Source of the DNA: a virus
DNA length: 64,000 nucleotides
Virus record (IMG/VR): IMGVR_UViG_3300028372_000005
Coordinates: 1 to 64,000 of that record
Reading direction: 5' to 3' (one strand)
In this document: positions 14,294-22,725 of the stretch, piece by piece
How positions within the stretch are numbered: position 1 is the first letter of the stretch
Layout: each line of letters begins with the position of its first letter
Notes under the pieces: generated by a model
Databases searched by the model: none
Seen by the model: the letters and a program-made list of their open reading frames with translations, nothing else
What the model was told of the DNA's origin: nothing
Program-made: the position numbers and the translations under genes

Positions 14294-16626
14294 ATGACGC
14301 ACAAAAAGCATTCGCCGAGGCGATGATCGACCAGAAGGCCGCGCCCGTCGTACGCCACACGATCCGTTCGATGACCGCTTCATTTGGCTCGCTGCACGAC
14401 GCGGCCGACACACTCAGTCGTATCGGGTACGACGGCAACTTCGGCTACCAGCGGACGCAAGAGCCGATGGGGCACAAGATCGCCGTCAAAAACAAGGATA
14501 TCGATGCGTGGTGCGCCCAGCAAAGCCTCGACGAGTCCATGGAGGCGGCCGGTCAGCAACGACGCGACGCCGCCGAACAGGGCGAGGAGCTCAAAGCCCA
14601 GGGCCGGGCACTGCATCACATCGAGACCCTGCTCACCGAGCATCCGCTGTGCAACCGCCACGGCCGCCCGATGGACGAGATCGGCGCACGTCCGCACCTG
14701 GTGCTCGAGGAGGTGCTCGACGAGATTTATGAAAAAAACCATCGCTGCATGTCGGAGGAGGCGCACACCAAGCTGCTCGAGATTGGCCTCGACGCCATCG
14801 GGGATGAGTCGCGTGGGATGAGTGTGAACGGTCTGGTCGACCTGTTGGTGAGGGCCGTCGAAGGCATCGAGCAAGTCAGCACCGCCGAGTCCAATGAGAA
14901 CGCCGTCGAGATGTATAAGATCCGCGACATCCTCGACCCGAAGGCCGAATTCAAGGACGGGTCGCTCGAGGCTCTCGCGAAGCACGTCATGAGCAAGCTC
15001 AAGCAGTCCTGCAAAAACATGAACAGGGTTATCGGCACGCTCAATGGCCACAGCATTCGCACCACCATCAACGATGTGGTCGCCAACGTCGACACGATCG
15101 ATCCGGTCGACGGTGTCGAGTCGATACTCGACGACCTCGAAAAAAGCTTCGACTTCCACGAGCGCGATGCCAAATATTGGCAGACATTGGTCGCCACCAT
15201 GCGAAATGTGCCGTTCTGGGGCGAGAAGATCGACGAGAACCCGACCGCGACGGATGTGATGCGTGTGTTTGACAACGTGCGTGAAAAGCTCGACGTGCTC
15301 ACCGACGGCGCCGCGAAATGGGCCGATCTGATGTGCGCGCTGGACGGGGTCGAGTTGTGGTCACGTGACACCACGGTCGATGCCGTGATGGATACCTTTG
15401 AGGCGCTCGCCGGTCAGGCCAGTGCGTCGTCGGAGGTCGCCACCAAAATCCAAGACATCGCCACCACCAACCTGTTGTGCGATGACTCTCACAGCACCGA
15501 CTTCTACCTCAGCCGCATCGCCGATTCGCTTCAAGAAGCGGCCTGGGAGCGAAGCGAGCTCACCCACAAGGGCCTCGAGCATGCCAAATTCGGCAGTCAC
15601 GCCGAGATCGTCGGCGGGATGCGCGATGAATTCTTAAATCTGGACAATTTCGACAAGTGGTGCCAGGAAATCCTCGGCGAGGCGTACAGCTCCAAATACA
15701 ACCCACCCCATGACGAGCTGCGACGCGTCGGCCAGAAGATCGTCCAACAGCTCCAGTTCGCCCAGGACTTCAAGGCCAACGCCGCGATGCTGCTGCGGGA
15801 TGCCAAAAACCCGCTGCACGAAGCCTGGCAGACCGCGGCGAAGGGTCTGAGCACCCAGACCGAGGCCGCCCAGACCTACCGCCGGATGTACTCGGAGCTT
15901 CGAGACGCCCTGATGGAGAAATTCCCGGTGTCGGTCGACCGCGAGCTCACCGAGCCGGTCACGATGGGCGAACTCAATGAGCTCAAGGGCCAGATTTTGA
16001 GCCTGCCACCGCTGGACGTCGACGATGCGCTGGTCGATAGGCTTCAAAGGACGATCACCCGGCTTCGGAGAGCCCACGACGCCGGCCGCGTCGACAACCT
16101 GAAGCTCCAGGACGAACTCGAAGCCTGCCGTCTCGAGCTTCAGGCCCTCGACGGCGCCGAGCAGGCCTACCGAACACACTACGTCGAGCTAATCAATCAG
16201 CTCATGGAGATCGACGAGGTGCTCGCCGATAAAATCGATCGCGACGAGCACCCGGCAGCGAGCGACAATGAGCATCATGTGGTGCTCGGCCACCTCAAAG
16301 GCGCCAACGGGCTGTCGACCTTCGGCGGCTGGGATCCGAGCACCCGCCAGCGTTGGCGAGATGGCGCATCGGCCGAAGGGATCTTCGTCGAGTCCGAGCA
16401 TCATGTGGTGCTCGGCCACCTCAAAGAGGTCAATCTCTGGTGCTTCCAGCGAGGCATCGAGGACTGGGTCAGCTTCTACCACAACGGCAAGCAGGTCGAC
16501 CTGTATTTCCAAGAGGAATTCTTAGGGTGCTACAACACCCTGAGCCGAACCTTCAAGGTCACCGACGACCCGTCGGTCACCGACGACACCGCCAAGGAAC
16601 TGATCGCATTCCTCGAGGACCTATGA
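14290..16626 (+). CDS. Large helical protein, 778 residues, with internal repeat
   Basis: It starts at ATG 14290, overlapping the previous stop. Long predicted helices and coiled coils (QQRRDAAEQGEELKAQGRAL; ITRLRRAHDAGRVDNLKLQD) dominate. Near the C-terminus the segment EHHVVLGHLK occurs twice, encoded by an exact 31-bp direct repeat. The last 60 residues (WVSFYHNGKQVDLYFQEEF) form a small beta domain. No enzyme motif seen. It lies among small unknown genes rather than with the structural cluster. Confidence 0.65.
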   Translation: MNDAQKAFAEAMIDQKAAPVVRHTIRSMTASFGSLHDAADTLSRIGYDGNFGYQRTQEPMGHKIAVKNKDIDAWCAQQSLDESMEAAGQQRRDAAEQGEELKAQGRALHHIETLLTEHPLCNRHGRPMDEIGARPHLVLEEVLDEIYEKNHRCMSEEAHTKLLEIGLDAIGDESRGMSVNGLVDLLVRAVEGIEQVSTAESNENAVEMYKIRDILDPKAEFKDGSLEALAKHVMSKLKQSCKNMNRVIGTLNGHSIRTTINDVVANVDTIDPVDGVESILDDLEKSFDFHERDAKYWQTLVATMRNVPFWGEKIDENPTATDVMRVFDNVREKLDVLTDGAAKWADLMCALDGVELWSRDTTVDAVMDTFEALAGQASASSEVATKIQDIATTNLLCDDSHSTDFYLSRIADSLQEAAWERSELTHKGLEHAKFGSHAEIVGGMRDEFLNLDNFDKWCQEILGEAYSSKYNPPHDELRRVGQKIVQQLQFAQDFKANAAMLLRDAKNPLHEAWQTAAKGLSTQTEAAQTYRRMYSELRDALMEKFPVSVDRELTEPVTMGELNELKGQILSLPPLDVDDALVDRLQRTITRLRRAHDAGRVDNLKLQDELEACRLELQALDGAEQAYRTHYVELINQLMEIDEVLADKIDRDEHPAASDNEHHVVLGHLKGANGLSTFGGWDPSTRQRWRDGASAEGIFVESEHHVVLGHLKEVNLWCFQRGIEDWVSFYHNGKQVDLYFQEEFLGCYNTLSRTFKVTDDPSVTDDTAKELIAFLEDL
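16270..16426 (+). repeat. Exact 31-bp direct repeat inside a coding region
   Basis: The same 31 bases, coding for EHHVVLGHLK, occur at 16270-16300 and 16396-16426, 126 bases apart and in the same frame. Identity at the DNA level implies a recent internal duplication or gene conversion. Confidence 0.9.
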
Positions 16627-16994
16627 AAAACGCCACCCACTGGATCGACAAGCTAGAAGCCAACGGGTGGACACCGACTCGCATCGCCAAAGCCTGCGGC
16701 GCCTACGTCCACGAGATCGAACGGCGCCGCAGGCGGGGCACGACCATCCCGCTCAAGTACATCCGTCAGCTCGAGGCATGCACAAAGTGCGAGCGCGTCT
16801 GGTACGTCGCCTACATGATCTTGCCCGGCCGTTGGCTGGTCGACAGCCTGCATTTTGACAAGGCTGCGGCCGCCCGGGCGTGCGGCGCACTCAAGGACGA
16901 CGAGCTGCCGGCGAGCGTCATCGAGACTGCACCCGCGCCCTGGTTCGCCGGCCAGAGCATTCAGGAACACGATATTGAGAGGAATGAACTATGA
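16623..16994 (+). CDS. Hypothetical protein with helix-turn-helix-like N-terminus
   Basis: A 123-residue protein from ATG 16623, overlapping the upstream stop. Residues about 5-40 (WIDKLEANGWTPTRIAKACG, then HEIERRRRRG) resemble a small DNA-binding helix-turn-helix. A CTKC pair follows near residue 54. A regulatory role is inference. Confidence 0.55.
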   Translation: MKNATHWIDKLEANGWTPTRIAKACGAYVHEIERRRRRGTTIPLKYIRQLEACTKCERVWYVAYMILPGRWLVDSLHFDKAAAARACGALKDDELPASVIETAPAPWFAGQSIQEHDIERNEL

Positions 16995-17419
16995 TGATGC
17001 TCGACAACAGATTGGTTTGCTGCCCGAGATGTGGGCAAGACGATTTCTTTGAGGAGGAGAGGTGGGACGTGCGGGGCCTTCATCGCCACGACGATGGAAA
17101 AACCCACTGCACGAGAAAAAAACTGCTCGGGTCGCGGTATGTTTGCAGGGTGTGCGGCCACACATCCGAACTCAAGGATTTGATGAATCCGGCAACCTTC
17201 CTGTCCAAGGAGGATATTCTTTACTGGATGCGCGAGCACGGCTGGTCGTGGGGCGGCCCCATGAATAAAGGCGCCGTCTACCTCCACGGGGATTGGCGCG
17301 AAACGGTGCAGATAGAAAAAGCCGACGCCAACCAGACTGTTCGCAATCTCGCCAAGGTCCTCGGCCGGCGGGTCGACGATCTGGTCGAAGAAATCAAGGA
17401 GCACAGCCGTGGATCATAA
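16991..17419 (+). CDS. Zinc-ribbon protein
   Basis: A 142-residue protein from ATG 16991. CCPRCG near residue 10 and CRVCG near residue 52 form a two-CxxC zinc ribbon, followed by an acidic helical C-terminus ending in a basic tail. No specific family recognised. Confidence 0.6.
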   Translation: MMMLDNRLVCCPRCGQDDFFEEERWDVRGLHRHDDGKTHCTRKKLLGSRYVCRVCGHTSELKDLMNPATFLSKEDILYWMREHGWSWGGPMNKGAVYLHGDWRETVQIEKADANQTVRNLAKVLGRRVDDLVEEIKEHSRGS

Positions 17420-17792
17420 CTACTTGTTCATCACCCCCGACGGCGACATCATCCAGGTTCCCCGGCCGCTGCAGAAGCTCTACGCCATGATGTGTGGCTG
17501 CGGCGACCCGGCCAGTGTGTGGCGGCTCATCAAAGAGTATGTGTTCAATCCACACGAATTCAGCACCCGCGAGTCGGCCTACCATCTGGCGTTTGCCTAC
17601 ATGCTCAATTACGCAGATCTGACCGAGCACGGCACATCCATCAATGGCGCCTGGGTCCGCCACGCCATCGCGGACGACGTGAAAGCATTCCTGGAGGAAT
17701 TCTCGGCCGAGGAGCTCGCGATGCACGCCACCATGAACGACAGCTGGGGCCGCGGCTGGCTCGAGGAGGTCAACAGGGGGATTTTTGAGTAA
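17409..17792 (+). CDS. Hypothetical protein
   Basis: A 127-residue protein from GTG 17409, overlapping the previous gene by 11 bases. It is helical and neutral (ESAYHLAFAYMLNYADLTEH, FLEEFSAEELAMHATM). Not recognised. Confidence 0.58.
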   Translation: MDHNYLFITPDGDIIQVPRPLQKLYAMMCGCGDPASVWRLIKEYVFNPHEFSTRESAYHLAFAYMLNYADLTEHGTSINGAWVRHAIADDVKAFLEEFSAEELAMHATMNDSWGRGWLEEVNRGIFE

Positions 17793-17976
17793 TCTGTGGA
17801 TGCCTCCCTTTATCTTCTACATCATCTCGCTGGTCATGCTGGCCGGTGCGATGATCGATGCTCGCACCACCGTGCTCGAGAAGTACGTCATCCGGGCGCG
17901 CATCCGCGTCGAGAAGGCTGCGCTTCTGAGTCTTTTGTTATCTTCGCTGACCATTTTTTTGCTGGTGATCCGATGA
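17785..17976 (+). CDS. Small membrane protein, two transmembrane segments
   Basis: A 63-residue protein from TTG 17785. Hydrophobic segments at about residues 8-24 (PFIFYIISLVMLAGAMI) and 46-62 (LLSLLLSSLTIFLLVI) flank a basic loop (RARIRVEK), the shape of a helical hairpin in the inner membrane. Phages use such small proteins as holins, exclusion factors or antidefence membrane proteins. None can be assigned here, and no lysis genes are adjacent. Confidence 0.55.
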   Translation: MSNLWMPPFIFYIISLVMLAGAMIDARTTVLEKYVIRARIRVEKAALLSLLLSSLTIFLLVIR

Positions 17977-18209
17977 GCTGGATATCCGTAAATGACAAAT
18001 TGCCTGGCGGGCGTGAGAATGTGCTCGTAGCCTATCAATACGGCGGCGGGGCCGAACCAAGGGTCGGCCACATTAGTAGTGAGCCGATGATCGGGAACCG
18101 TCGAAAAACGTTCTGGTATATTCGCGGCGCCGTCGATGGCATGTGGGCTCGCAAAGAGCTCGATAAGATCTCTCACTGGATGCCCATCCCGGAGATGCCC
18201 GATGAGTAA
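17973..18209 (+). CDS. DUF551-like small protein
   Basis: A 78-residue protein from ATG 17973. WISVNDKLPGG at the start and ISHWMPIPEMP at the end match the DUF551 family often found in phages. The function of that family is unknown. It overlaps neighbours on both sides. Confidence 0.8.
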   Translation: MSWISVNDKLPGGRENVLVAYQYGGGAEPRVGHISSEPMIGNRRKTFWYIRGAVDGMWARKELDKISHWMPIPEMPDE

Positions 18210-18342
18210 TGAAACCGAAGTGATGTGTAAGGAATGGACCTACAGGAGATTAACGATGGCAGATTTCACGTTCAACCACGACCCTGAGAAGGGCCCGTCC
18301 GTAGCTTTTTCAGCAACCCTTGTAGGGGTGATGACACAATGA
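18202..18342 (+). CDS. Small hypothetical protein
   Basis: 46 residues from ATG 18202. A later ATG at 18256 follows a better AGGAG and would give 28 residues. Not recognised. It overlaps the next gene start by four bases. Confidence 0.4.
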   Translation: MSNETEVMCKEWTYRRLTMADFTFNHDPEKGPSVAFSATLVGVMTQ

Positions 18343-18707
18343 ACCTCAAAGAATGGATGCACCAGGCCACGCTCGGCGACATCGCCGACTGGCTCGACGG
18401 TACGGCGTGGGACGTCGAGCGCAAAGAGGAGTGGGTGGGCATCATGGCGCCTGGCTACATCCGCAATCTCTTGCACGGCCATCCTGCCAGAAAGCTCGGC
18501 GAGGCCGAGCTGTCAGGTATTTTTCGCTGCGCGAACCTCACCACACTGCTCGAGGCGGCCGCCGAGACACTGGGGTGCCCGACGCATCAAAATAAGCCGC
18601 GCCAAGGAGCTCTAATTGCCTATTCTTCCATTGACAGGCGGCGCCCGGCCGTCCTATTCATGACCCATCGCGTTATTTTATTGGCTCTGAGATCATTCTT
18701 GAAATGA
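18339..18707 (+). CDS. Hypothetical protein
   Basis: A 122-residue protein from ATG 18339, overlapping the upstream TGA. The first 80 residues are helical (MNLKEWMHQATLGDIADWLD). The C-terminal 35 residues are basic and hydrophobic and may extend beyond the natural end if a frameshift is present. Not recognised. Confidence 0.5.
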   Translation: MNLKEWMHQATLGDIADWLDGTAWDVERKEEWVGIMAPGYIRNLLHGHPARKLGEAELSGIFRCANLTTLLEAAAETLGCPTHQNKPRQGALIAYSSIDRRRPAVLFMTHRVILLALRSFLK

Positions 18708-18726
18708 TTTCCACCATGGACACAAT

Positions 18727-18999
18727 ATGAGTAAAGCGAAAAAATACACGTATCTCAGACTGTCTGGAAAGGGCTCTCGTGAGTCAGCCATAGAGGCTGG
18801 TTTTAATACCGGCTGCCCCGGAGGTCATGCTCTTGAGCTCTATGAGGCCGCCTTGTCGGTTCAAGACAAGACACTCGACGAACTCTTGGAGAGCGCACGA
18901 GAAGCTGAAGCTGAATTGAAAGAACAGCAACAAAAGACAAACGACCTGAGGCGCAAAGTGAGAGCGCGTCGAATTGTTCAGAAAGTGGAGTCAGAATGA
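18727..18999 (+). CDS. Coiled-coil small protein
   Basis: A 90-residue protein from ATG 18727. Its C-terminal half is a predicted coiled coil (LLESAREAEAELKEQQQKTN). The N-terminal half includes GSRESAIEAGFNTGC, which resembles a small DNA-binding helix pair. Codons are more AT-rich than in the flanking genes. Confidence 0.55.
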   Translation: MSKAKKYTYLRLSGKGSRESAIEAGFNTGCPGGHALELYEAALSVQDKTLDELLESAREAEAELKEQQQKTNDLRRKVRARRIVQKVESE

Positions 19000-19481
19000 A
19001 TATTTCAGACATTAAAGAAACCATCCAAAAGGTGCGCGACAACGTCGCCGCGGCCGACGAGGACACCAAGATTCTGAACTGGCACTCCCAGCGCGACTGG
19101 GACGGCTTCGGCGAGGACATCTATGCGGTGTACAGCGCCGACAAGGAGACCAACCGCAACAAGGTCGTCGGAGGCTTGAAGTCCAAGCCCACCGCCCAGC
19201 TCATCGAGCAGGCCGGCCGCATGGGCGTGAAGCTGTGCGACATGCTCGATGAATCTCTGGAAGCCTTCCAAGATCTTCGAGCCGTCGTGAAGCGCACCAA
19301 GGCGCTCGCCGAGGACGGCAACATCGGCGGCATTCAGGACCTGCTCGGAGTGCAGGGGCCGTCGCCGACGCTCGACTTCCATGAGCGGTTGCTCGAGATC
19401 TTCAACTACACCGAGAACGAGAAGGCGCTCGAGTCGCTCGATGTGCTCATCAAGGCCACCGAGGTGCCGGATGAATCTTAA
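18996..19481 (+). CDS. Hypothetical helical protein
   Basis: A 161-residue acidic helical protein from ATG 18996 that overlaps both neighbours. It contains NWHSQRDWDGFGEDIYAVYS near residue 28 and amphipathic helices after it. No motif recognised. Confidence 0.6.
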   Translation: MNISDIKETIQKVRDNVAAADEDTKILNWHSQRDWDGFGEDIYAVYSADKETNRNKVVGGLKSKPTAQLIEQAGRMGVKLCDMLDESLEAFQDLRAVVKRTKALAEDGNIGGIQDLLGVQGPSPTLDFHERLLEIFNYTENEKALESLDVLIKATEVPDES

Positions 19482-19686
19482 AAACGTAACCATGACCATC
19501 GAAAACGAATACTTCTCGGGCGTGCTCGAGATCGACTATGCAGACCTTGAGATCTCTCGCAACCACGGCATCGCGAACAACGCCGGCGAGATGCTCACCA
19601 AGATGACATGCCAGGCGACCATCGACAGCTTCGAGGTCGTTCAAACCAACGCACTTACTGGAGAGGGAGTCGCCGATGGCCAATGA
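19471..19686 (+). CDS. Hypothetical small protein
   Basis: A 71-residue protein from ATG 19471, overlapping the upstream gene by 11 bases. It is predicted to be beta-rich (VTMTIENEYFSGVLEIDYAD). Not recognised. Confidence 0.52.
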   Translation: MNLKNVTMTIENEYFSGVLEIDYADLEISRNHGIANNAGEMLTKMTCQATIDSFEVVQTNALTGEGVADGQ

Positions 19687-19942
19687 AGTAACCATTGACG
19701 GCGTGCGCTACGTGCCCGCCCCCGACGAACACGAGAGCATCCTCGACAGGGTAGAGCTCGCCGTCCAGCGCGAGCTCGTCAGCTTGTTCTGGGGTGAGGT
19801 CAACACCCCCAAAGAACTCGAGGAGATTCTCGCCGACAACAAAATCCGGGTCAACATCACCGACGCCCCCGAGCTGCACAACATCCACAATCCGACCATC
19901 GAGACGGTGGCAAGAGCGGTGATGGGGAGGATTCAAGGATGA
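19676..19942 (+). CDS. Hypothetical small protein
   Basis: An 88-residue protein from ATG 19676 with GGAG upstream. It begins ANEVTIDGVRYVPAPDE, a pattern seen at the start of many short phage proteins. Not assigned. It overlaps the HAD gene by ATGA. Confidence 0.55.
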   Translation: MANEVTIDGVRYVPAPDEHESILDRVELAVQRELVSLFWGEVNTPKELEEILADNKIRVNITDAPELHNIHNPTIETVARAVMGRIQG

Positions 19943-20448
19943 AAAAGGCTCTCTTTTTGGACCTCGACGGCACCATTCGTTATTCGAAGAATGGTGAGTT
20001 CATCAATTCGCCGAATGATATCGCCATCTTCGATGACGTCGCCGACAAGCTCAAGCAATATGATGACCACCTACTGCTCGGGGTCACCAATCAGGGCGGG
20101 GTGGCCTACGGATACAAGACGTGCGAGGGGGTTGAAGAGGAGGTCGATGTGACCTTCCATCTCTTGAGAGATCAAGGGGTTGAGCTCGACCACGTTGTCT
20201 ACGCGCCATTCCACCCCGACGCGGACCACGAAGTTTTCGGGGTGCGCTCGTTTTCGAGAAAGCCCGACATCGGCATGCTTGTGCTGGCGTGCAACTGGGT
20301 GATGCAATCAAAGGGAGTTATCGTCGACCTCGACCACTCCCTGATGGTCGGCGATCGCCCCGAAGACCAGGAATGTGCCCGACGGGCTGGGGTTGACTTC
20401 ATGTGGGCGCACGAATTTTTCAATAGAGAGGCCCCCGATGAAGCGTAG
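19939..20448 (+). CDS. HAD-superfamily phosphatase (PNKP 3'-phosphatase/GmhB-like)
   Basis: A 169-residue protein with all HAD motifs: LDLDGTIR at residues 7-14 (nucleophile D8), VTNQGG at about 49-54, the lysine in SRKPDIGM, and MVGDRPEDQECARRAGV. The order and NQGG signature match polynucleotide 3'-phosphatase and histidinol/heptose-bisphosphate phosphatase relatives. In a phage a nucleic-acid 3'-end repair role is the more likely one, by inference. No kinase domain is fused. Confidence 0.8.
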   Translation: MKKALFLDLDGTIRYSKNGEFINSPNDIAIFDDVADKLKQYDDHLLLGVTNQGGVAYGYKTCEGVEEEVDVTFHLLRDQGVELDHVVYAPFHPDADHEVFGVRSFSRKPDIGMLVLACNWVMQSKGVIVDLDHSLMVGDRPEDQECARRAGVDFMWAHEFFNREAPDEA

Positions 20449-20845
20449 CGCCACCACCAAAACACTCGATCTCGTACGCGACCTCGCGGATGTGGAGCAT
20501 CTCATCCAGTCGATCTTGTCGACTGAGATGAGTCGCATCGCCCCCTACCAAGAGGATTGGTGGGAGCGGCGGGCGAATGCCGTCCTCGAGCAGTTGGGCG
20601 AGATTCGGCGCAAAGCCGACCAGATCAAGTTCGACGCCCTCGACCGCGGCCCCTACCAGGACGTCATCGATATTGAGATTGATGGCCGCGACCGATTCAG
20701 CATCGCCTGCTGTGAGCGCCCCTGGCTCGGACCCGATGGGATGGCGGGTGGATACTTTGAAGTCGAGCTCAACCCGTCGAATATCCCCACTCATGCATGC
20801 TGCGAGGTGTGCGGTCAGCGATATATCCTCAAGCAAGGTGTGTGA
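20438..20845 (+). CDS. Hypothetical protein with C-terminal cysteines
   Basis: A 135-residue protein from ATG 20438, overlapping the HAD gene by 11 bases. The first half is helical (LADVEHLIQSILSTEMSRI). The C-terminus carries CCEVCGQRY, a partial zinc site. Not recognised. Confidence 0.55.
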   Translation: MKRSATTKTLDLVRDLADVEHLIQSILSTEMSRIAPYQEDWWERRANAVLEQLGEIRRKADQIKFDALDRGPYQDVIDIEIDGRDRFSIACCERPWLGPDGMAGGYFEVELNPSNIPTHACCEVCGQRYILKQGV

Positions 20846-20904
20846 TGAATCTTTCGCAAGCCCTCGAGGGTGATCATCGCTACCGAAGGAGAGCGCATGA
20901 TTGA
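20845..20904 (+). CDS. Possible 19-residue leader peptide
   Basis: ATG 20845 overlaps the previous stop and TGA 20904 overlaps the next start. The peptide is basic (ALEGDHRYRRRAHD). It may simply couple translation between genes. Weak evidence. Confidence 0.25.
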   Translation: MNLSQALEGDHRYRRRAHD

Positions 20905-21439
20905 CCTCCAACCCCTACTCGACGAACACGACATCGAGATTCGCTCGAAAGCCGACGGCCCGAAGGACATCTGGTGGCACCGGCTCGCATTCTGGGTCGG
21001 CCGCAAGTTCACGGACGGGTTCGACACCCGGTTTGCCACGGCGCTTGGCCGGACGGTGTATTTGCCCAAAAACATCGATCCAGACAGCACACGAGCTTAC
21101 GCCCTTTTGCGCCACGAAGTCGTCCACGTCCTGCAGTGGCTCAAATGGGGCTGGTGGTACAACCTGAGCCATGCGCTCATCTTTCCGATGTTTGTGACGA
21201 TGCGCGCCTGGTGGGAGTTTGGCGGCTACACCCAGAATGCCCTTCTTGAGCACGAGCGCTGGGGCGACTCCCCCAGGTGGGCCATCAAGCGCGCCAAATT
21301 CGTCGACTGGATGGTCGACGTCTTCTGCACCAAGACCTACGGTTGGATGCTCCCCAGCGAGACGCTGGTGCGCCATTTGTGGAACAAACGCCTCGACGCC
21401 ATCGAGCAGGGCGATATCGAAGGTTTTTCCTACCTGTAA
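20897..21439 (+). CDS. HExxH metallopeptidase-like protein
   Basis: 180 residues from ATG 20897 behind AAGGAGA. LRHEVVHVLQW at about residues 71-81 is a zincin HExxH motif (H73, E74, H77). A hydrophobic aromatic stretch (WWYNLSHALIFPMFVTMRAWW) follows, with a downstream glutamate in LLEHERWGD that could be a third ligand. It resembles small phage or bacterial domain-of-unknown-function zincins. The substrate is unknown. Membrane association is possible. Confidence 0.65.
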   Translation: MIDLQPLLDEHDIEIRSKADGPKDIWWHRLAFWVGRKFTDGFDTRFATALGRTVYLPKNIDPDSTRAYALLRHEVVHVLQWLKWGWWYNLSHALIFPMFVTMRAWWEFGGYTQNALLEHERWGDSPRWAIKRAKFVDWMVDVFCTKTYGWMLPSETLVRHLWNKRLDAIEQGDIEGFSYL

Positions 21440-21488
21440 AATATGCTAGCCTGCCGGCGAATTCCTATTTTCCAACGTGACAAGGACC

Positions 21489-21857
21489 ATGAGCAAACGA
21501 CTGACGTCTCACAATGTCAACGGCAACTCCCACCAGACGGTGATTCGGCCCGTCGAAGAATCCAAGACCGCTGGCGGCGCCCCCAGCCAGTACAAGGTGT
21601 ACGGTGCCGAGGAAAAATACGCCATCCAAACCATCGACTTCCAGGACTGCTCGGTCGAGGAGTTCGGGGTGGTCGGTGTGACCAACGAGGTGCTCATCGC
21701 CATCGTGATGGACCGACTGGAGAGCTTTCAGCAGGGGGCGACCCCCTGCGACGAGAACAAAGATGCGCTCGCCAACCTGAAGGATGCGCTGTTTTTTCTG
21801 CAGTCGCGCACCAAAGACCGCATTCGCCGCCAGGTGATTGACACTCAGGAGGCGTGA
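21489..21857 (+). CDS. Acb2/Tad1-hairpin-like protein, possible cyclic-nucleotide sponge
   Basis: 122 residues from ATG 21489 behind AAGGA (GTG 21477 is an alternative). The C-terminal helical hairpin, residues about 64-116 (TNEVLIAIVMDRLESFQQG, CDEN, LKDALFFLQSRTKDR), matches the signature I recall for the Acb2 family. That signature is NE.L..i..DRL..fq.g, then C..N and L..Rt..R. Acb2 binds CBASS cyclic oligonucleotides and blocks effector activation. The first 50 residues are variable. Family membership rests on memory of the motif, and ligand binding is inference. Confidence 0.65.
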   Translation: MSKRLTSHNVNGNSHQTVIRPVEESKTAGGAPSQYKVYGAEEKYAIQTIDFQDCSVEEFGVVGVTNEVLIAIVMDRLESFQQGATPCDENKDALANLKDALFFLQSRTKDRIRRQVIDTQEA

Positions 21858-21923
21858 GTGATCGACACATTAGGGCTGCGCCACCATATCGTCTATTTCA
21901 ATAACTGCGGCCGAGAGGCCTGA
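21858..21923 (+). CDS. Possible 21-residue peptide
   Basis: GTG 21858 follows CAGGAGG and directly abuts the upstream stop; TGA is at 21921-21923. The product reads MIDTLGLRHHIVYFNNCG then REA. The ribosome site is good but the length makes the call uncertain. Confidence 0.3.
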   Translation: MIDTLGLRHHIVYFNNCGREA

Positions 21924-21935
21924 CCGGAGAAAGAT

Positions 21936-22235
21936 ATGAACCTCAAGCCAACCAACGACGTCGTCATCTTTGAGCCTATCGAGCACGACGACCAGACCAA
22001 GTCGGGCATCTACATGGGCCCCTCGGCCGGCAAAGAAGAGCCGGACTTCGGCCGAGTGGTCGCCTGCGGACCAGGCTTCCAGCGCAAAGACGGCACCCGC
22101 GAGCCCATGGCGGTCGAGGTGGGTGACACCATCGTCGTCGCCAAACACTCGGCCACCCCGGTCGAGATCGAGAGCGAAGACCTCGCGTTCATCGAAGCCA
22201 CGCGGATTCTTGCGGTGGTGGAGGACGAGTGTTGA
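21936..22235 (+). CDS. groES: GroES-like co-chaperonin
   Basis: A 99-residue protein from ATG 21936 behind GGAGA. It has the Cpn10 beta-barrel pattern: LKPTNDVVIFEPIE at the start, SGIYMG in the mobile-loop region, GRVVACGPG, and VEVGDTIVVAKHS. Phage GroES homologues such as T4 gp31 replace host GroES to fold large phage proteins, often the capsid protein. No GroEL gene is seen in the window, so it would work with host GroEL. Confidence 0.88.
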   Translation: MNLKPTNDVVIFEPIEHDDQTKSGIYMGPSAGKEEPDFGRVVACGPGFQRKDGTREPMAVEVGDTIVVAKHSATPVEIESEDLAFIEATRILAVVEDEC

Positions 22236-22492
22236 CTTCTCCCCCACCTACGAACCTGCCTGAAAAAAGAACGGTCTGGGTGCTGACCATCGGGGGCGGG
22301 CCTGACGGAGCAAAAATGCGCGTCGGGTTCTCATCGAAGGCTCTCCTCGAGCGCTGGAAGGAGAGAAACATCCAGCAAGGCGCGTCCTGGCAGGACACCG
22401 ATGGCAGCACTCACCCCACCATCTGGGTGTGCGGCGACCCCTACGAATGGGTATTCCCCGAAGAGATCACCATGTTTGACTTGCAGGTGTGA
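22229..22492 (+). CDS. Hypothetical small protein
   Basis: An 87-residue protein from GTG 22229, overlapping groES. It begins LTSPPPTNLPEKRTVWVLTI and ends with WVCGDPYEWVFPEEITMF. Beta-rich by eye. Not recognised. Confidence 0.5.
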   Translation: MLTSPPPTNLPEKRTVWVLTIGGGPDGAKMRVGFSSKALLERWKERNIQQGASWQDTDGSTHPTIWVCGDPYEWVFPEEITMFDLQV

Positions 22493-22539
22493 TCTAGGCG
22501 GGCTATATGTCGAACAGCCAACCAACATGTGAGGAAGAT

Positions 22540-22725
22540 ATGACATATAGCGTCAAAGAAGTTGCTCAGATGGTCGACCGCTCGGAGTACACCGTCAGGA
22601 AATGGCTCCGGGAAAAATACATCAAAGGGGCCAAGGTGGGGACGTGCTGGCGCATCAGCGCCCACGACCTCAACGCCTGGTGGCAGGAAAAGGGCGGAGA
22701 CAAGCTGGTCGAGGAGGTCGCGTGA
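22540..22725 (+). CDS. Helix-turn-helix DNA-binding protein (excisionase/MerR-like)
   Basis: 61 residues from ATG 22540 behind GAGGAAG. Codon 22507 would add 11 residues. YSVKEVAQMVDRSEYTVRKW, then GTCWRISAHDLNAWW, is the classic winged-helix excisionase/HTH_17 pattern. Such proteins bind DNA as regulators or recombination directionality factors. No integrase is in the window, so a regulator is more likely. Confidence 0.8.
   Translation: MTYSVKEVAQMVDRSEYTVRKWLREKYIKGAKVGTCWRISAHDLNAWWQEKGGDKLVEEVA

Noticed and set aside
22540-22725. Excisionase of a temperate phage
   Set aside because: The fold fits, but with no integrase, repressor or attachment site in the window a lysogenic role cannot be supported.
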